Position numbers and translations under genes: made by a program. From Trichosphaerium sp. ATCC 40318 (lineage: Eukaryota; Discosea; Flabellinia; Trichosidae), in contig JALMLS010000403.1 in NCBI GenBank assembly GCA_038496445.1, positions 18,816-82,815 of the forward strand: 64,000 bases of DNA, written 5' to 3'. Positions 37,998-50,511 of the stretch are shown one piece after another (positions within the stretch are counted from its first letter, which is position 1; each line of letters begins with the position of its first letter). The notes under the pieces were generated by a model that saw only the letters and a program-made list of their open reading frames with translations, was not told the DNA's origin and ran no database searches.

Positions 37998-40900
37998 ATG
38001 GTTTTAGAGTCAAAAGGCGTCCTTGGCGCGATTCACTCAAAAACGCGCCAAACGTTCCGCAATAAAAGCCATCTTGCTGATAAAGTACAAAAAAAGCACT
38101 CATCCCCTTTATTCGACCATGAAGCAAAAAGGGTATTCCCAGAGTACTCACGATCCATTCAGTACGTTGCCCATACGGTTAATTTTATAATAAGGTCGTA
38201 TTTAGGTCCAAATTATCGACCTCAGCAAATTACACCAATCTCTAGAAGAGCGCCTCCAATAGCGATAGAGATAACTTGTGTATCCCACAGCGTTTCTGCG
38301 TTCGCCCTAGAATGGTTCTTCGTCAACTGCGATGAGGCGCCTGTAGAAACACTTGTAGTATTAGACAGACACATAAAACCACGAAATCTATACGTCAAGT
38401 TTAGAACTCCAGAGGTACACACCGCGTGTACACGACATACCTAAAAACGATTTATACAGGATGCTCAGATCGCATTAAAGACTTTCGAAGAGAACAAGGA
38501 CGATAGGCATATTTATTCTGGTGACCCTGAAAAGCCTACAAAAGCTTTTCCGTTCTACAAATGGGACGAAATTAAGGACACAAACGACAGTAACATGGTT
38601 AGACTACCTGACCTTGGTATTGGTAAGAGAACAAGGACTTTGAAACAACAATGTCAAAAAAAAAAAAACAAAAAAAAAAGCGTGCCTGCAAGCTTGATGT
38701 AGCCCTATCAAGCCTTATGATAGCGTAGAATTTTTTTTTAATACATTAGTGAGTCATTGTTGACAAGTTTGTTAAATTTTAGGTGAAAAATCGTTAAACC
38801 CTCACTACGTTCGTGTGTTTACACCAATACAATCAATCCAGCTTCATCAGATTGTAGAAAAGTTTGAAGAACTTGGTATAGAAGTGTACGCCTTTTTTTA
38901 ATTCATTAAGAGTTGTCAAGCTTCACAGACAAAAAACAAATCTACTTCTGAGTATTTTACTAACCAATTGGGTTTTGTTTAGTGTTGGATCCTATTTGTC
39001 ACTGGCAAAGCCCCCAAATGACAGGCTTTGTTTTGTTTATTTATATAATGAACAGGACTACTTGACTGCTTTAAGTTTTGATGGTAGACTTCTTTCAAAA
39101 CGCCCTATGAGAGTTTCACGTGGACGTCGTAGCGAAGAAATGGCTAGAGAGGGAGAGATTTTAAAAGTACTTTTATCGCACCATTTTAGACATCCTTGCT
39201 GCACCTTTCTTTTTTTTTTGTCTCCTTTTATTTTGTTATCACTTTATTCATGTCTCCCTCATTCTACATAGGTAACTGTGAATTGCATACGTAAGCATCG
39301 GTTAAAACGTAATGCAAAGGCTATGGAGGAAGCTGCGTCTAATATAAATGTACACGCTTGGGGAGGTACCCGTTACAATGCATTAGAACCTACTCCATCA
39401 AGAAGTTCACAAAAAGAAGTCTCATCATTTGAAGATATCACTTCTTCGCCATTCAAAGAAGTATATGGTACCCGTTACAATGCATTAGAACCCACTCCAT
39501 CAAGAAGTTCACGAAAAGCACCAAAGCGAAAGATGGAAGTTAAGAAAAAGACTATGGAGCAACCTGTGTCTAAGACAGTACATGGTACCCGTTACAATGC
39601 ATTAGAACCTACTCCATCAAGAAACTCACAAAAAGAAGCCTCATTTGAAAATATCACTTTTTCGCCGCTCAAAAAAAGGACTGAGACAACGACAACAAAC
39701 AACAAAGTTACTTCTTCAGCAGCCACGAAAAAAACAACAGCAAAAAAAAAATCGGCTGAGAAGCGTCCTGGACCTGCATGCAATACATGTCGTATTAAAC
39801 ACCGTGGATGTGATCGTAAGAAACCTTGTGGTAATTGTAATAAGAGAGGTATTGAGTGTACATACCCTGACGGAAAGAAAAGACGGGGTTCAACTTCTGG
39901 AAAGACGAAATCAAAACAACATGTCAAGGTTTTACCAACAGATGGTATGGATATTGATGATAAAGTTTCTGAGAGCGCTAAGCGTATTGTAATAAGACAA
40001 TTAGCTATATCAAAAGAGAAGGCCGCATTAACAGTTGCAAAGACAGAGAACATAAAGAAGGAAAGTGATTCAGATGCTAGAAAGGCTAGACTTCAAAGGA
40101 GAAGTGCTATACGTGAAAGGGTGCTTCAAGAATCTTTGAGCAACAGCAGTGATGATTGTGGTGAAGATAGTGATGATAGAAGGTTGGCTGATGAGATGGA
40201 TATTGATGATATTGATAGCAATAACTACAAGAGTACAAGTACAATGAGTGTTTCTCCCAGAAAGCAACCTAAGATTCTTCCATTCTTCAAAAAAAATACA
40301 TTAAGTGAATCACCAGTTTCTCCTCTTGTTACTTCTTCTTCTCATGTTAAGTCTAAAGTAGACCAAGCAAGGAAAGATGTAACAGAGAATAATACTGTGA
40401 TTCCAAAGAAAGCTACTAGCAAGAAGAGAAAGTCTGTTGTTCTTGATATAGACGTAACTGAAGAAGACATTAAGGAATACAAACGTCAAAAAGTGGCAAC
40501 TTCATCATCGCCACATGTGCCTAGTACTCCAACTGCTACTCAAGATGTGCCTTCTCCTAGCACTGAAATCACTCCTTCAAAATGGACAGGACTTTTAGTT
40601 ATGAAGGGAATCAAACTGTTCCCTGTTACATGTCTTCTCTTGGAAGGAATATCCTTGTACGTCTTTTTTCTTATTTCATCTCTTTTTTTGACGAAATTTC
40701 CTTATGCGAATGCCACACGATTGTTATTGCTTCTTTTTATATTTGTCAAACAAGTTGACAATACAAAAAAAGTATTTGTATACAGTGATACATCAGCTAG
40801 GCCTTGGTCTTGGAAAACAACGCAGAAATGTTTTTTTTTTTTTGGCTGATTTTTTTTTAGACCAAAGAAGCTGAACTGTACTAAGATGATACCTTTGGAT

Positions 40901-41104
40901 AATGCAAAGAAACAGAGTTCAGGTTGGTTATCATTTGATATGATGAGCTTGAGGGTGGGTAAACGATATAACCAAGCACGTGATTTGCTTCACAAACAGA
41001 AAAAAATACTTGCTTGTGTTATTGGTGAAAAACGTAGAAAACTGTTTATTTTTCCACCAGAACAGAATTCAGTAGTATTACCTTGTAAATTAGAACATAA
41101 ATAG
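37998..41104 (+). CDS. RRM - fungal-type Zn(II)2Cys6 - SPOC-like protein
   Basis: A large, unusual protein of about 800 residues. It begins with a stretch that leads into an RRM-like fold (IEITCVSHS to KPRNLYVKFRTPEDAQIAL) and a second, clearer RRM (HYVRVFTPIQSIQLHQIVEK, with RNP1-like DRLCFVYLYN and GRLLSKRPMRVSRGRR). A Lys-rich linker with three copies of GTRYNALEPTPSR follows, then a perfect CX2CX6CX5CX2CX6C cluster (CNTCRIKHRGCDRKKPCGNC and the last Cys), and a basic patch (YPDGKKRRGS). A Ser/Asp-rich region ends in WTGLLVMKGIKLFPVTCLLL, and the last exon (LLHKQKKILACVIGE, then KLFIFPPEQN) resembles the SPOC domain of Spen proteins. Spen proteins bind RNA and recruit chromatin silencers; the Zn cluster normally binds CGG DNA. 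The SPOC assignment is moderate because two joins near 40660-40860 are uncertain. Confidence 0.6.
39365..39637 (+). repeat. Three near-identical coding repeats (about 54 nt, spaced about 100-120 nt)
   Basis: Copies begin near 39365, 39467 and 39584 and differ at only a few bases (for example ggtacccgttacaatgc in all three). Each codes for GTRYNALEPTPSR with a Ser/Lys-rich flank, inside the exon upstream of the zinc cluster. The low DNA divergence indicates recent duplication or gene conversion. Confidence 0.92.
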
Positions 41105-41414
41105 AAATGATAATAAAAATAAAGTAAAAGATGTATACACAACTGTTTGGCAAAATACAATATTACATGGACGAACACGGTCAATGATCTTAACCAGTTA
41201 AAAAGGAAACAAAGATAACCTTAATTTTTTGATCTTTGGATTGCAACGATATTTACCTTCAAATGAACTCTCCAACCTAGCTGTATGCAACCATAGTCTC
41301 ACAGTGCCTCAAGGCAAACAGTTTTTTTAGTTGCTTTCAGTTAAACTACATTTCAAACCAAAGATGTTCTTTTTATTGTTGCATGCTTTTTGTCGAGCAG
41401 TGACAACGTAATAA
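41105..41414. other. Convergent intergenic gap
   Basis: Separates the 3' end of the Zn-cluster gene from that of the dermatopontin-like gene on the other strand. No gene is visible. Confidence 0.5.
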
Positions 41415-42187
41415 TTAAACACAGTCAACACTAGCACATTTCATTCTCCATATTCTATCTGGGCCTCTGTATTGACAGAATAAATAACTACAAACCACTT
41501 AGACTTAGCTTACCCATATTGACTTTCAATCCCAACCATGTATGGCGCAAATGGTGGACAGTTTATATCACCTTGACCATTAAGCCCAGGCACTTGATTA
41601 AAAACATCTACTACAAGTTAACAATATCATTAATCAGAACAAACTGCACCTAGCCAGAAATTACTTGTAGTAGTGCAAGTCAACGAAGCATGTGTTCTTG
41701 TTATTGTTAGCAACACCTTCTTTAAAGTTACAAACAAGTTTTAAATGTACCTGCACCGGAATCCGAATGACCTATCCAAAGCAGGAGGGATCCAATTTGT
41801 TCCAGAGACAGCTAAGAAGATCATGTGAGAAAGCATTTAGTGTATAGGGATCAACATACCATCAAAAACATATCCGCCCGGACACTCAAAAGTAAAATCA
41901 GATCCGTAAGCGGAATTGAAGTTTGTGTGTGAGCCTGTGAACACAAGTCCATTGTCTGTACATCGCCAACGAAACCTACGTGGTAAACCGGAAGCTGCTG
42001 CTGTACGAACACCAGCAAACCCACCAGTAGGGCACCATCTAGCCCATATAACATTCGCTGGAGTAGCGATTGGTGGTTGAGATGGCACAATGGCAGCAAG
42101 ACAACTTATTGGTTTAGTATGAAGGTTACCAGCACTCTCAACGTACGTTGAAAACAAGAGTGAGATGAGGAAGACGTGCAGCGACAT
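41415..42187 (-). CDS. Secreted dermatopontin-like protein
   Basis: The start MSLHVFLISLLFSTYVESAG is a signal peptide, so the protein is secreted. The mature part has the dermatopontin pattern of repeated Cys-loop units: a strand with F-x-F-x-C-P-G-G (DFTFECPGGYVFDG), then RSFGFRC, another unit ending with GDINCPPFAPYMVGIESQ, and WRMKCASVDC. Dermatopontins are extracellular matrix and cell-adhesion proteins in animals and also occur in some bacteria and protists. The region before the first unit (PTGGFAGVRTAAASGLPRRF) also aligns with the family's W/C-rich repeat. Five or six exons, all joins in frame. Inference: a cell-surface adhesion or wall protein. Confidence 0.72.
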
Positions 42188-42892
42188 GCGGATGTTAATT
42201 GTTTTTTGCTATTGAATTAAGCCACATAACGAAGTACTGGGAACAATCACGTGAATCTTATGAAGACAGCCTGCTGTATAGGGATTGCAAGAGCAAGTTC
42301 TTCAAATAGTAGGAGAATTACGCGCTCCGCTTACTCATGAGTTCACTTAACAGCGGTATGGTTCAGAACCTTGTTGTATAATTCACGTGAATATCGAACC
42401 GTCAGTTACATGTTGTACTGGGCGGGAAGTTCTATTTGATACCACTACTGTAATTGCAACTTGCAATAAAAAGGTATTCACTTAACTTTTTCCTTGCTGT
42501 TGTTGAAGTTACTTAGTTATGCCGGCTTTCTCGTTATTCTTCACAAATAAGATTTTTTGTAGGCTTCGCAATCATAGACGAATTTTTATAGTCAAATGTG
42601 CTGTCTAGACGGTAAAGAAACTCTTCCATATTTTTTGCGAGAAGAGAAAACACGTGATATTCGTATTTCAAAGATGGTTCTGTGATGATCGTGGTCGATT
42701 TTACATCAATTTAAGTTTATTATCGTTTTAAAACAATGTTGTGTTGAAAAAATAATCAATGGTTGGCCCACCCACCGGGTTATTGAGCTTAAGTAAGCAC
42801 CAAAAGAGTATAAGTAAGCTCTTCTAACATCTGTTACTTTGACATACTTTTTTTTAAGACAAAAGGTGGTGAGTCGGTACCATACTACTGTC
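42188..42892. other. Intergenic, no gene seen
   Basis: About 700 bp between the start of the dermatopontin-like gene and the end of the peptidase gene, both minus strand. At least three CACGTG palindromes lie here (near 42250, 42384, 42650). No credible exon chain. Confidence 0.5.
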
Positions 42893-45800
42893 CTAGTCTT
42901 CTTCTTCAAGGAAGTTGACTGAAAAAGATCCCCTTCGTTCCTGGCCGTGGTATCCAAAGTTATTACTTGTTCCGAAAGCCCATAATACAGTCATATTTCT
43001 AATCAAAAAAAAAATCAAAAAAAAACCTACTTTTGAAGAGCCCAAACAACTTCGTCATTTGACGTCGTTGTTCTTAAAATTGTTGTGATTGACGCACGTT
43101 GGTGTAATCACTTGATCGTATAGATCACCCGTATCCAATCTACGGGAAAAGTGAATGGTAGTGACATTATCACCATTAACAACTTGTTGAGTTCCTGAAA
43201 ACGAAAGCACATTATCTACAACAATGTCAGTTGAATTGAATGCACTATTCTTGGTAGTTTCCCGTACCTACTCCGCCTAGCTCTTCGTCCTTATATGGAG
43301 CACCATTACCAGTTCTATTTGAATAGTAGTCGTCCACGGAAAGAATTGAGCCATTGTGAAACGTTGCAATATAAAAATCGCCACCAGCCATTAAACCTAA
43401 CATACATGTTACTATTTCCGAGTTAACTAATAGTTTCACTAACTCGATGATTCACAATTATCAGAGCAAAGACCTAAACCACCCCACACGTGAGCCTTTA
43501 CAGTAATTCGGAACTAGAGATAACAAATTAGCTTCCAAAACAATGCAAAGCATACAATCCAGAAAAAGGCAGCAAAAAAATAACACTGTAGCGAAGCAAA
43601 AAAAAAAGAGGTAATTGTTTAACGTACAGTGATGAGATCTAGACCTTCTACAGAGCCCCACTCCAGTGTATAAAAATCGTTTACCTTCAAAGTCTTGTAG
43701 AAGGGTTTTCCTGAAAGAAAAACGTCAAAAATCACGTGATATTAAAGAGTATTCTTTTGTACTTTGTAGAGGAACAACTGTCTCTTCATTGGCAAGTGTG
43801 TAACTAAAAGAACCTTATGTCAATACAATGGTATAGATGTAAGCTCAATTTAAAAAAATACCTCATGATAGCCATTACTGCAACGTTTTTTTGAAGCTCT
43901 ACCTTGTCGACCTTATCGAAAGTGTCTGCATCTGTATGATGATAATAAAAGTACTTATATTCTGGCGCTTTACCACCTTCATTTGACATACTCATGCCAG
44001 GCACTAACTCAAAAGTCAAAGACACCACTCAAAGGAAGAAAAAAGGGCAATAAAAATACAAATCCGAGATTTGGCATCTTCAACCTTTGTCGTACCACCA
44101 TAATTCATCAATGGTTCAATATCGGCTCCTCCGCCACCATCTTGAACGCCTTCAGGTAGTATATCCTGCATATACTTACTAGCAATTTCTTGGACATAAA
44201 CCAAACCTTCATCGCCCTTATCACCCGAACTGTTAAAAAAACCCATTAACAAAATTTATGCTTATTTTTAGAAGCAAAACCTTACCCTGTGAACCCCATA
44301 TGTGTTGGATTGAATACACCTGAGTCCGACTCTATCGCAGCTATAGTATTTTCGACCTCTTTTGCGTGATTAAACAAATATTGTAATCCACCTTGACCGC
44401 CATTTTCCTGGACAGAAAATATTAGAAATCGTTGGTAGGTTACTCCAGCTGTTTGTTTTAGATAAATAGAAACATGATCATTGGGAATCGTTAGGACCGC
44501 TAGAAACGTCAAGAACGAACATCATAGATGAGATGTTCAGACTATACACAGTAGTGTGGTATACAACAAAAAAAAGTTAAACACATTTTTCTCATTGTGC
44601 AACGTTTCTAATTGTTCTGGTGTTTCTCGTTCGTTTTGATGTCTAAATTCTCACCTCGTTTGTCCACATGACAGCTCTTATTGTACGTTTAGGTCTTAAA
44701 CCCTCCGAAGAATTGGATAATTCCTTCAATAATCGAACTACTTCCCATGCAATAAAAGCACCACCTCCATCATCTTGAGCGCCTTCACCGACATCCCAAG
44801 AGTCAATATGGCCTCCGATTACAACAATCTCATCAGGGTACTCACTACCAGTAATCTCAGCCATCACTACATTCCATTAAAACAATCAACTTGTCATGCT
44901 TTTTTTTGTCTTAGAAATAAATGATGTTTGCACAACGATAGAACAGCATGGTGTTGTATACTATCGTTATGCTTTTGTTGTATTCAATCAAGAAACAAAA
45001 ATGTACCATTGTGAGATATAGCGTCTGCTTCTTGACTACAATTAAGTACCAAGTGAACAGTGATGTTCTCTCCTCGATCATGAATGCGTTGCATTAGTTC
45101 TGCATCTAGAAATCATTGTTACTTTATTGTTATAAAATATGCGCTTGTTAATGTATTTTTGTTTTTTGGTCTGGTACCTTCTACTGTAACTGCGACTGCT
45201 GGAATTTTTGGTGACCCATTTTCATAATATACAGTTCCAGTGTGAGGTGTTTGAAGAGAGAAAGTTGTTACTGAACGTGTGAGCGATGCAATGGCGCCAT
45301 AAGCAGATGCTCGATCAGCACCCAACGTTCTATATTGTACAGTAATACCATAATTAGTAAACGGAACATTATAAAGAACCTATAATGAGGTGTAAGTTGC
45401 CACCAATAACAAGAAAATGTGATAGAAAAAAAAAAGAAAAAAGGTACTGAGCGTTAGCTCTCCTTGAAAATTCAGTGTGTTGTCAAATAACGAAAAAACC
45501 AGTATGTGCTATAAGAGGGTATAAACAACGCACAATTTTTCCGTTGACAAGGTCCTTCTTATCATCAAGATCTGTAAAATTAGAAACTATCACGACTATT
45601 GTTTAAATCACGTGTTAGCTATAATACAGCGCATCTAGTGTATTTCTAACAACGAACCTTGGCCTGTTAAGCCGCTAATGTCGGGTGTTGCCACAGAACC
45701 TCCTAATGCTAATATATTCATAGGCTTTGACATAGGAGCAGTCATCCTCAAAGTCTCTAATCAACATAATAAATAAATAAAACTCGAAGAAAAAAAAAAC

Positions 45801-46529
45801 AAATGGTGAGGACAGGAGTTCATACCAATATCACCACGCTTCCAATTGGGTACAAGTACTTCTTCTGTTTGAACATTATCCTAACAGAAAGTAATATGAG
45901 TAAAAAAAAAAGCACGTGAGAAAAAGGAATGTAACTTCAAGCCAGTTTTGGTTTTTGATTGATCAATAATGCTCATTCCGAGATTAAAGTAAACATGTTT
46001 TGAGGTATGTACCAGACCGTCGTTTATCATTTCGTCTTTTATCCATTCTAAAGCGTCTTCTAGAGACTCAGAACCACTCAGACGCGCAGGGAACTTATCA
46101 CATAGGTATCCAAGGCGCTCATAGCATATATCGCTTGAGAGGGCTGCTTCTTTAATTGTTTTTACATTGAATGCCAGAGACAAGTCTTGTACTTCTAGAA
46201 AGATGTTTTAGAGCGTATCAACCAAAGAAAGAAATGTTTGATTGGAATGTTCCGTGTCAACATCTAATACGCACTTCTTAGGCCTAGAACGATTGCTACT
46301 ACAGTAACAACCACTAAAAAGAAAGTTACATTAATATAAACACAAGAATGGGAATAAATACCAAGTATTACGCCTAGAGCTGCTGCAATTGCGATACGCT
46401 TTCTAAACTAATATGTATTATAATCATATTTGTACAAAAATCCGAAAAGATTTATACCTCACGCTTTTTCTTGGCTTCATCATCTCCTGGTACTATAAGA
46501 GGTTCATCCTCTATACTAGACTCTGCCAT
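42893..46529 (-). CDS. Carboxypeptidase Q-like M28 peptidase with C-terminal DOMON domain
   Basis: A type II or signal-anchored protein: a basic cytosolic start (KKKREFRKRIAIAAALGVIL) leads into a hydrophobic segment (VVVTVVAIVLGL). The peptidase shows the M28 zinc site: HIDSWDVGEGAQDDGGG (first His and bridging Asp), the catalytic pair in AVMWTNEE, the Asp of AIESDSGVFNPTH, and the final His in YYHHTDADTFDKVD. This order and the block DDGGGAFIAWEVVRLLKELS match carboxypeptidase Q. After the last peptidase block (RYTLANEETVVPLQ), an in-frame intron joins a DOMON domain: FYTLEWGSVEGLDL, VHVWGGLGL-like sequence, GDFYIATFHNG, VDDYYSNRTG, TIHFSRRLDTGDLYD and the end VLWAFGTSNNFGYHG with RGSFSVNF. 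DOMON binds heme or sugar in known proteins. The exon near 43040-43097 has an odd 25 nt intron and may be mis-joined. Confidence 0.8.
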
Positions 46530-46952
46530 ACGATGCTACACAAACTCGCAGTCACCGTTTTAAGCAGAAACTTCCCTAACTTTCGTAACATTGTTCAATA
46601 ATTAGTATTACAATCCTCCCCCGCTTGTTTGTACGGGTGACACGTCAACCAACATACCGAGGCACATTCACATATCAACCACTTCAAACAATGCATTATT
46701 GGTACTAATCTAGAGGTAGAGATGTCAATAAATCACTTTCACGTGTTTTTATTTACTGTAACACGTGAAATGACCTTTTCGGTTTTTTGAATTTCACGAC
46801 TCTTCGGACATATGCTTTCGTCGTTCTTTAGACTAATTGAAACAGCTTAACGGCGAAGAACAATCGTTCGACTTTTTGTTTGAATTTTCTGTACAGGGCT
46901 TTGACGGTTTTTTTTTCTTACAGTTACAATTTTTTCTTTTGTTTTTTTTTTT

Positions 46953-49900
46953 CTAAAAGAGCCATTTTCTGCATTTTTCTGCACCACATAAACATGCTAT
47001 TGAGTTTTTATGTCTCTCTATGATAGGATACTTATAATCAAACGTTATTTCTTCACCTGACTTTATAAAACGCTTTGTAAAGAAAGCAACTCTAGGTCTC
47101 TGAGGATGTTCATCAACAATCACCTTTTTAAAGAAAAAACAAGTCAGCATTCGATCACATAGAAAACTACGTTGTACTTACCGCAACACAGTTTAAGTTT
47201 GGATCACAAGAATGGTTAATAAACCTAGATACATTTGAAGACCGTGATGCATCAATTGAAAACGAAGCATCACCATCAAAATCAAGATCAAAAAGATAAC
47301 TCAACTTTACAGCATCATACTGTTCACCACGTTTTTTAGCTTCTTCAACAGGAATGATTTCTCCAGTATACTCACTAACAAACTTTCCATGTGGAATATC
47401 CTCTTTAGCACGTACTCCCCACCCTCGGTTTTTAGTCTTAAAAATCTAAACATGGTGTTAATCATTCAACAAAGTACAACAAGTTGCTCTATTCGTGCCT
47501 CAAGCTTTACAGTGATACCTTTTTGAACAAGCCGGTTTGTACAAGTAGGCGCTATAGCAGGTAAGTAGAGCTAAGCAAGTACAAAACCTGAAATATATAG
47601 GGACATACGGCATTTGCAGTTACTGTTACACTCATATATTTTACGTGGAAGAAATTTAAGGCACCCATTGCTATCATAAGCTGAATCACCATGAGGTAGA
47701 TTTGCATCTTGCATAGCTGTCTTGAACTCTGCTATGCAAGTACATCCAGATCCTTTACAAGAAGCTAGATCGAAAAAAAGTCAAGAAAAGAGCCAAACTG
47801 AAGAAAAAAGAAGGCTAAAAAATACACCAACAATTCAACAGAATAATGACGTACAAGTACAACGACAACCAGCAACCCACCATAATGCATCATTTGGATC
47901 TTCCATTGCTTCAAGCTCTTTACCAAGAAAACATGTAGCAACAAACTATTGGTTGACAAAGAAGTTAGATTTACAAAGATAATGTGATATATGCCGTCAT
48001 ACAGTCATTTCTGGAAATCCTTCATCATCTACTTCATTGACTGCACGAAGGTTATAAGGACAAGTACCACGTGATACATCCTCTAGAATCTTTGGAACAC
48101 GTTTTACTTTTTCTATTGGATATGGCAATGATGGCGTTTCAATAACTGGGATAGCAGGTACGACATCTTCCATTTCTTCATCGTCATCTGAAAAACTAAT
48201 GTCTGAATCATAACTGTCAACGGCTTTAAAGAAAGTTAGATATAGCTATCACGAAGGTTTACAAACATCGAATTTGTACATACCATTTGATTCATTAAAC
48301 TTTTTATCTGGATGCTGTTTGAAGGATGCAAAAGTGTCTAAACAAAGACAACAGTAAGTACTGACTCTAATGCCAAAACAAAAAAAAAAGATAAACTATT
48401 GACAAACCTGTGAACTCTAGTCCTTCAATTAAAGATGCATCAATCTTATCTCCAATAATACAAGGTGTCTCCTTCTTAGAGAATACCTCTCTAACTGCAT
48501 CATAGTTCATATTATTTTTTGTAACATACCTAGATGTTGTAAACGAAATGAAACAAGTTTTGATAAGAATAAAAAACAAAAACTGAACATACTGGCCCAT
48601 CTTGTGCAAAGCACTATAAATGTCTTTAGATTCAAAATTATCCGCCATTTGTTCTATATTTTGGGCCTTAGACATCCATAAAGTCATTTTATCAAGTGCT
48701 TCAGGTGCAAACCCGCCACCTTGAGAAAGAAAATCAGCAGGACAAAAACCAAACTTATGTTTGATACTCTTACCTTGCAGTAGCTCATGTAATTGTCTCG
48801 CAATCTCAAGAAAATACTCATTATACGTATCATGTCTTGTTGCCCAATGGTACGCCCTCTATAAAAGACATATACATAAGCAAATCAAAGAAGTAGCAAG
48901 CTCTTGTTGACTGATTAAACTCAAGAACAACAACAACAAAAAAACCCAAACAAAAAAAAAGTGGAGCCTCAAACGTACTCGTCCTAACCACTTTTCTTCA
49001 ATATCAATCAAAGGTCGACCAAATAGTATACTAAGAGCATGTAATATAGTACAAGAAAAGTTTCCTTTGCCGGTACTAATCATCTTAGTTTTGATATTCT
49101 CCATTAGATCATTTTCAAATATTGTGAATGCTTTTGGAGCTCTCGCTCTTCTTCGTCTAGTCCTATACATGAAAGTGAACAAAAATAAATCCAGCAAACC
49201 AGACCGGAAACCCCCCAAAAAGAAATGAAGAAAAAAGAAAGCAATCTCGCTTGAGATAGAGGTCTTCTTTTGGTAAGATTTTTTTTTTTTTTTTTTGCTT
49301 CTTTCAACTCTTTTAGACGATACATACTTTCTAAGCTCAACCCATTGTTTTTTCCCATATTCATCAGCCAATAGCTTACCAATAGGACCATCTATACAGT
49401 CCATCAAATTAATCCATTCAACCGGTGTATTTTTTGCTTGTTTTGAAGTAGTTGAGTCTCTAGAGCTTCTAAGAGGTATTCTCTCATCTGTTATGGAGTC
49501 TTCCATTTTTGATGATGATGCAGCGCTCTTCTCGCTTGTATTATCCTCTCCTTTATAATCAATCATATCACCATCTTCATCATCATACCCAACATTTGTA
49601 TCTGTGTCCATTGGTGTTGGTGTTTCGTCTGTACGTGTAAGAGAAGTCGGCTCATCGCTGATTGATTTTGTGAAAGTCTTGTTTGTTTGATGCCACGGTT
49701 TGCTTGTATGACCTGTAGGACCACGCTCTGATACCGTATTGTCCTGGACCTTTCCCAATAGTACACTTAAAGGTGCTTCAAATGGATTATAAGAGAGTTT
49801 GGTTCGCTTTCGTGGTGGAAAGTTTGGTTCGGTTATACCGCCTAATGCCGCTGTTGATACACCACCAAATACCTTGGGTTGTTTGTTTATTTTGACGCTG

Positions 49901-50069
49901 CGTCCCATATTCGATGGGGATTGTGTAAGGCCAAACCCATTTAACAAGAAGTTGTAGCGGGGCCCTGCACGCTCTTTCCTGTATATATTGACGATTCCAT
50001 TGCTATTAATTACGTTATTACGTATTTTAAATTGTAAAAAACGAACCCATCAAGAGGAGACTCCATCAT
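46953..50069 (-). CDS. SUV39-type histone H3K9 methyltransferase (SET protein)
   Basis: The C-terminus has a complete pre-SET, SET and post-SET set. Pre-SET cysteines are in CKGSGCTCIAEFK and YECNSNCKCRM. SET: RGWGVRAKEDIPHGKFVSEY, then GEIIPVEEAKKRGEQYD and the catalytic block RFINHSCDPNLNC; the lysine-channel Tyr is in GEEITFDYKYP. Post-SET is CLCGAEKCRKWLF, which places it with SUV39/G9a/Clr4, not EZH2. The long N-terminal half (50069 to about 48000) is Ser/Thr/Asp-rich with a helical segment (ENDLMENIKTKMIST to RQLHELLQ); no chromodomain or ankyrin repeats are visible. MMESPLDG at 50069 splices in frame over a 45 nt intron. Inferred role: heterochromatin methylation. One intron near 49300 is T-rich (A-rich on the coding strand). 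Confidence 0.87.
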
Positions 50070-50511
50070 GGATATATTGATTGGCGCCAATATTGTATTG
50101 TAGAGCAAAAAAAGAAAGGTCAAGATTGAGTCAAGTATTGGTTTTTTTTTAATTTCAAAATCAGCCTTTCTTTATCCCAAAATAAGGTTTTTTTTCTTGT
50201 TGATGTAATGTTTAAGAAGTTATTTCAATCGTGCGACAGCGCACGTTTTATTTGTCAGTTTATGAATGCACATGCCAGTACCATCTTCCAGAATACCTTT
50301 GTACTTTAGCTTTTGTGAATTGTCTGTATGCTAGGATGATTTACCTTGTCAACCAAAGCAGTTTACCGCAATTACGGTCACTTAAAGTCAATTTTCCTTT
50401 TTTCGTACAAAACTTGTCTGGACACTATTTTCAGTACCAGAGATTGCGCAAAGGCTCTCCTTTCGCTGTGAAACAATTGGCTACACCTCTTAACCGTTTA
50501 AATTGATTACT
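50070..50511. promoter_or_regulatory. Divergent promoter region
   Basis: The gap between the divergent starts of the SET gene and the WD40 gene. T-rich runs are near 50140-50190. A minus-strand ORF (50431-50673) overlaps the first WD40 exon and is an antisense shadow. Confidence 0.45.

Noticed and set aside
39592-40053. Minus-strand ORF of 153 codons
   Set aside because: It is antisense of the zinc-cluster exon and has no splice or family support.
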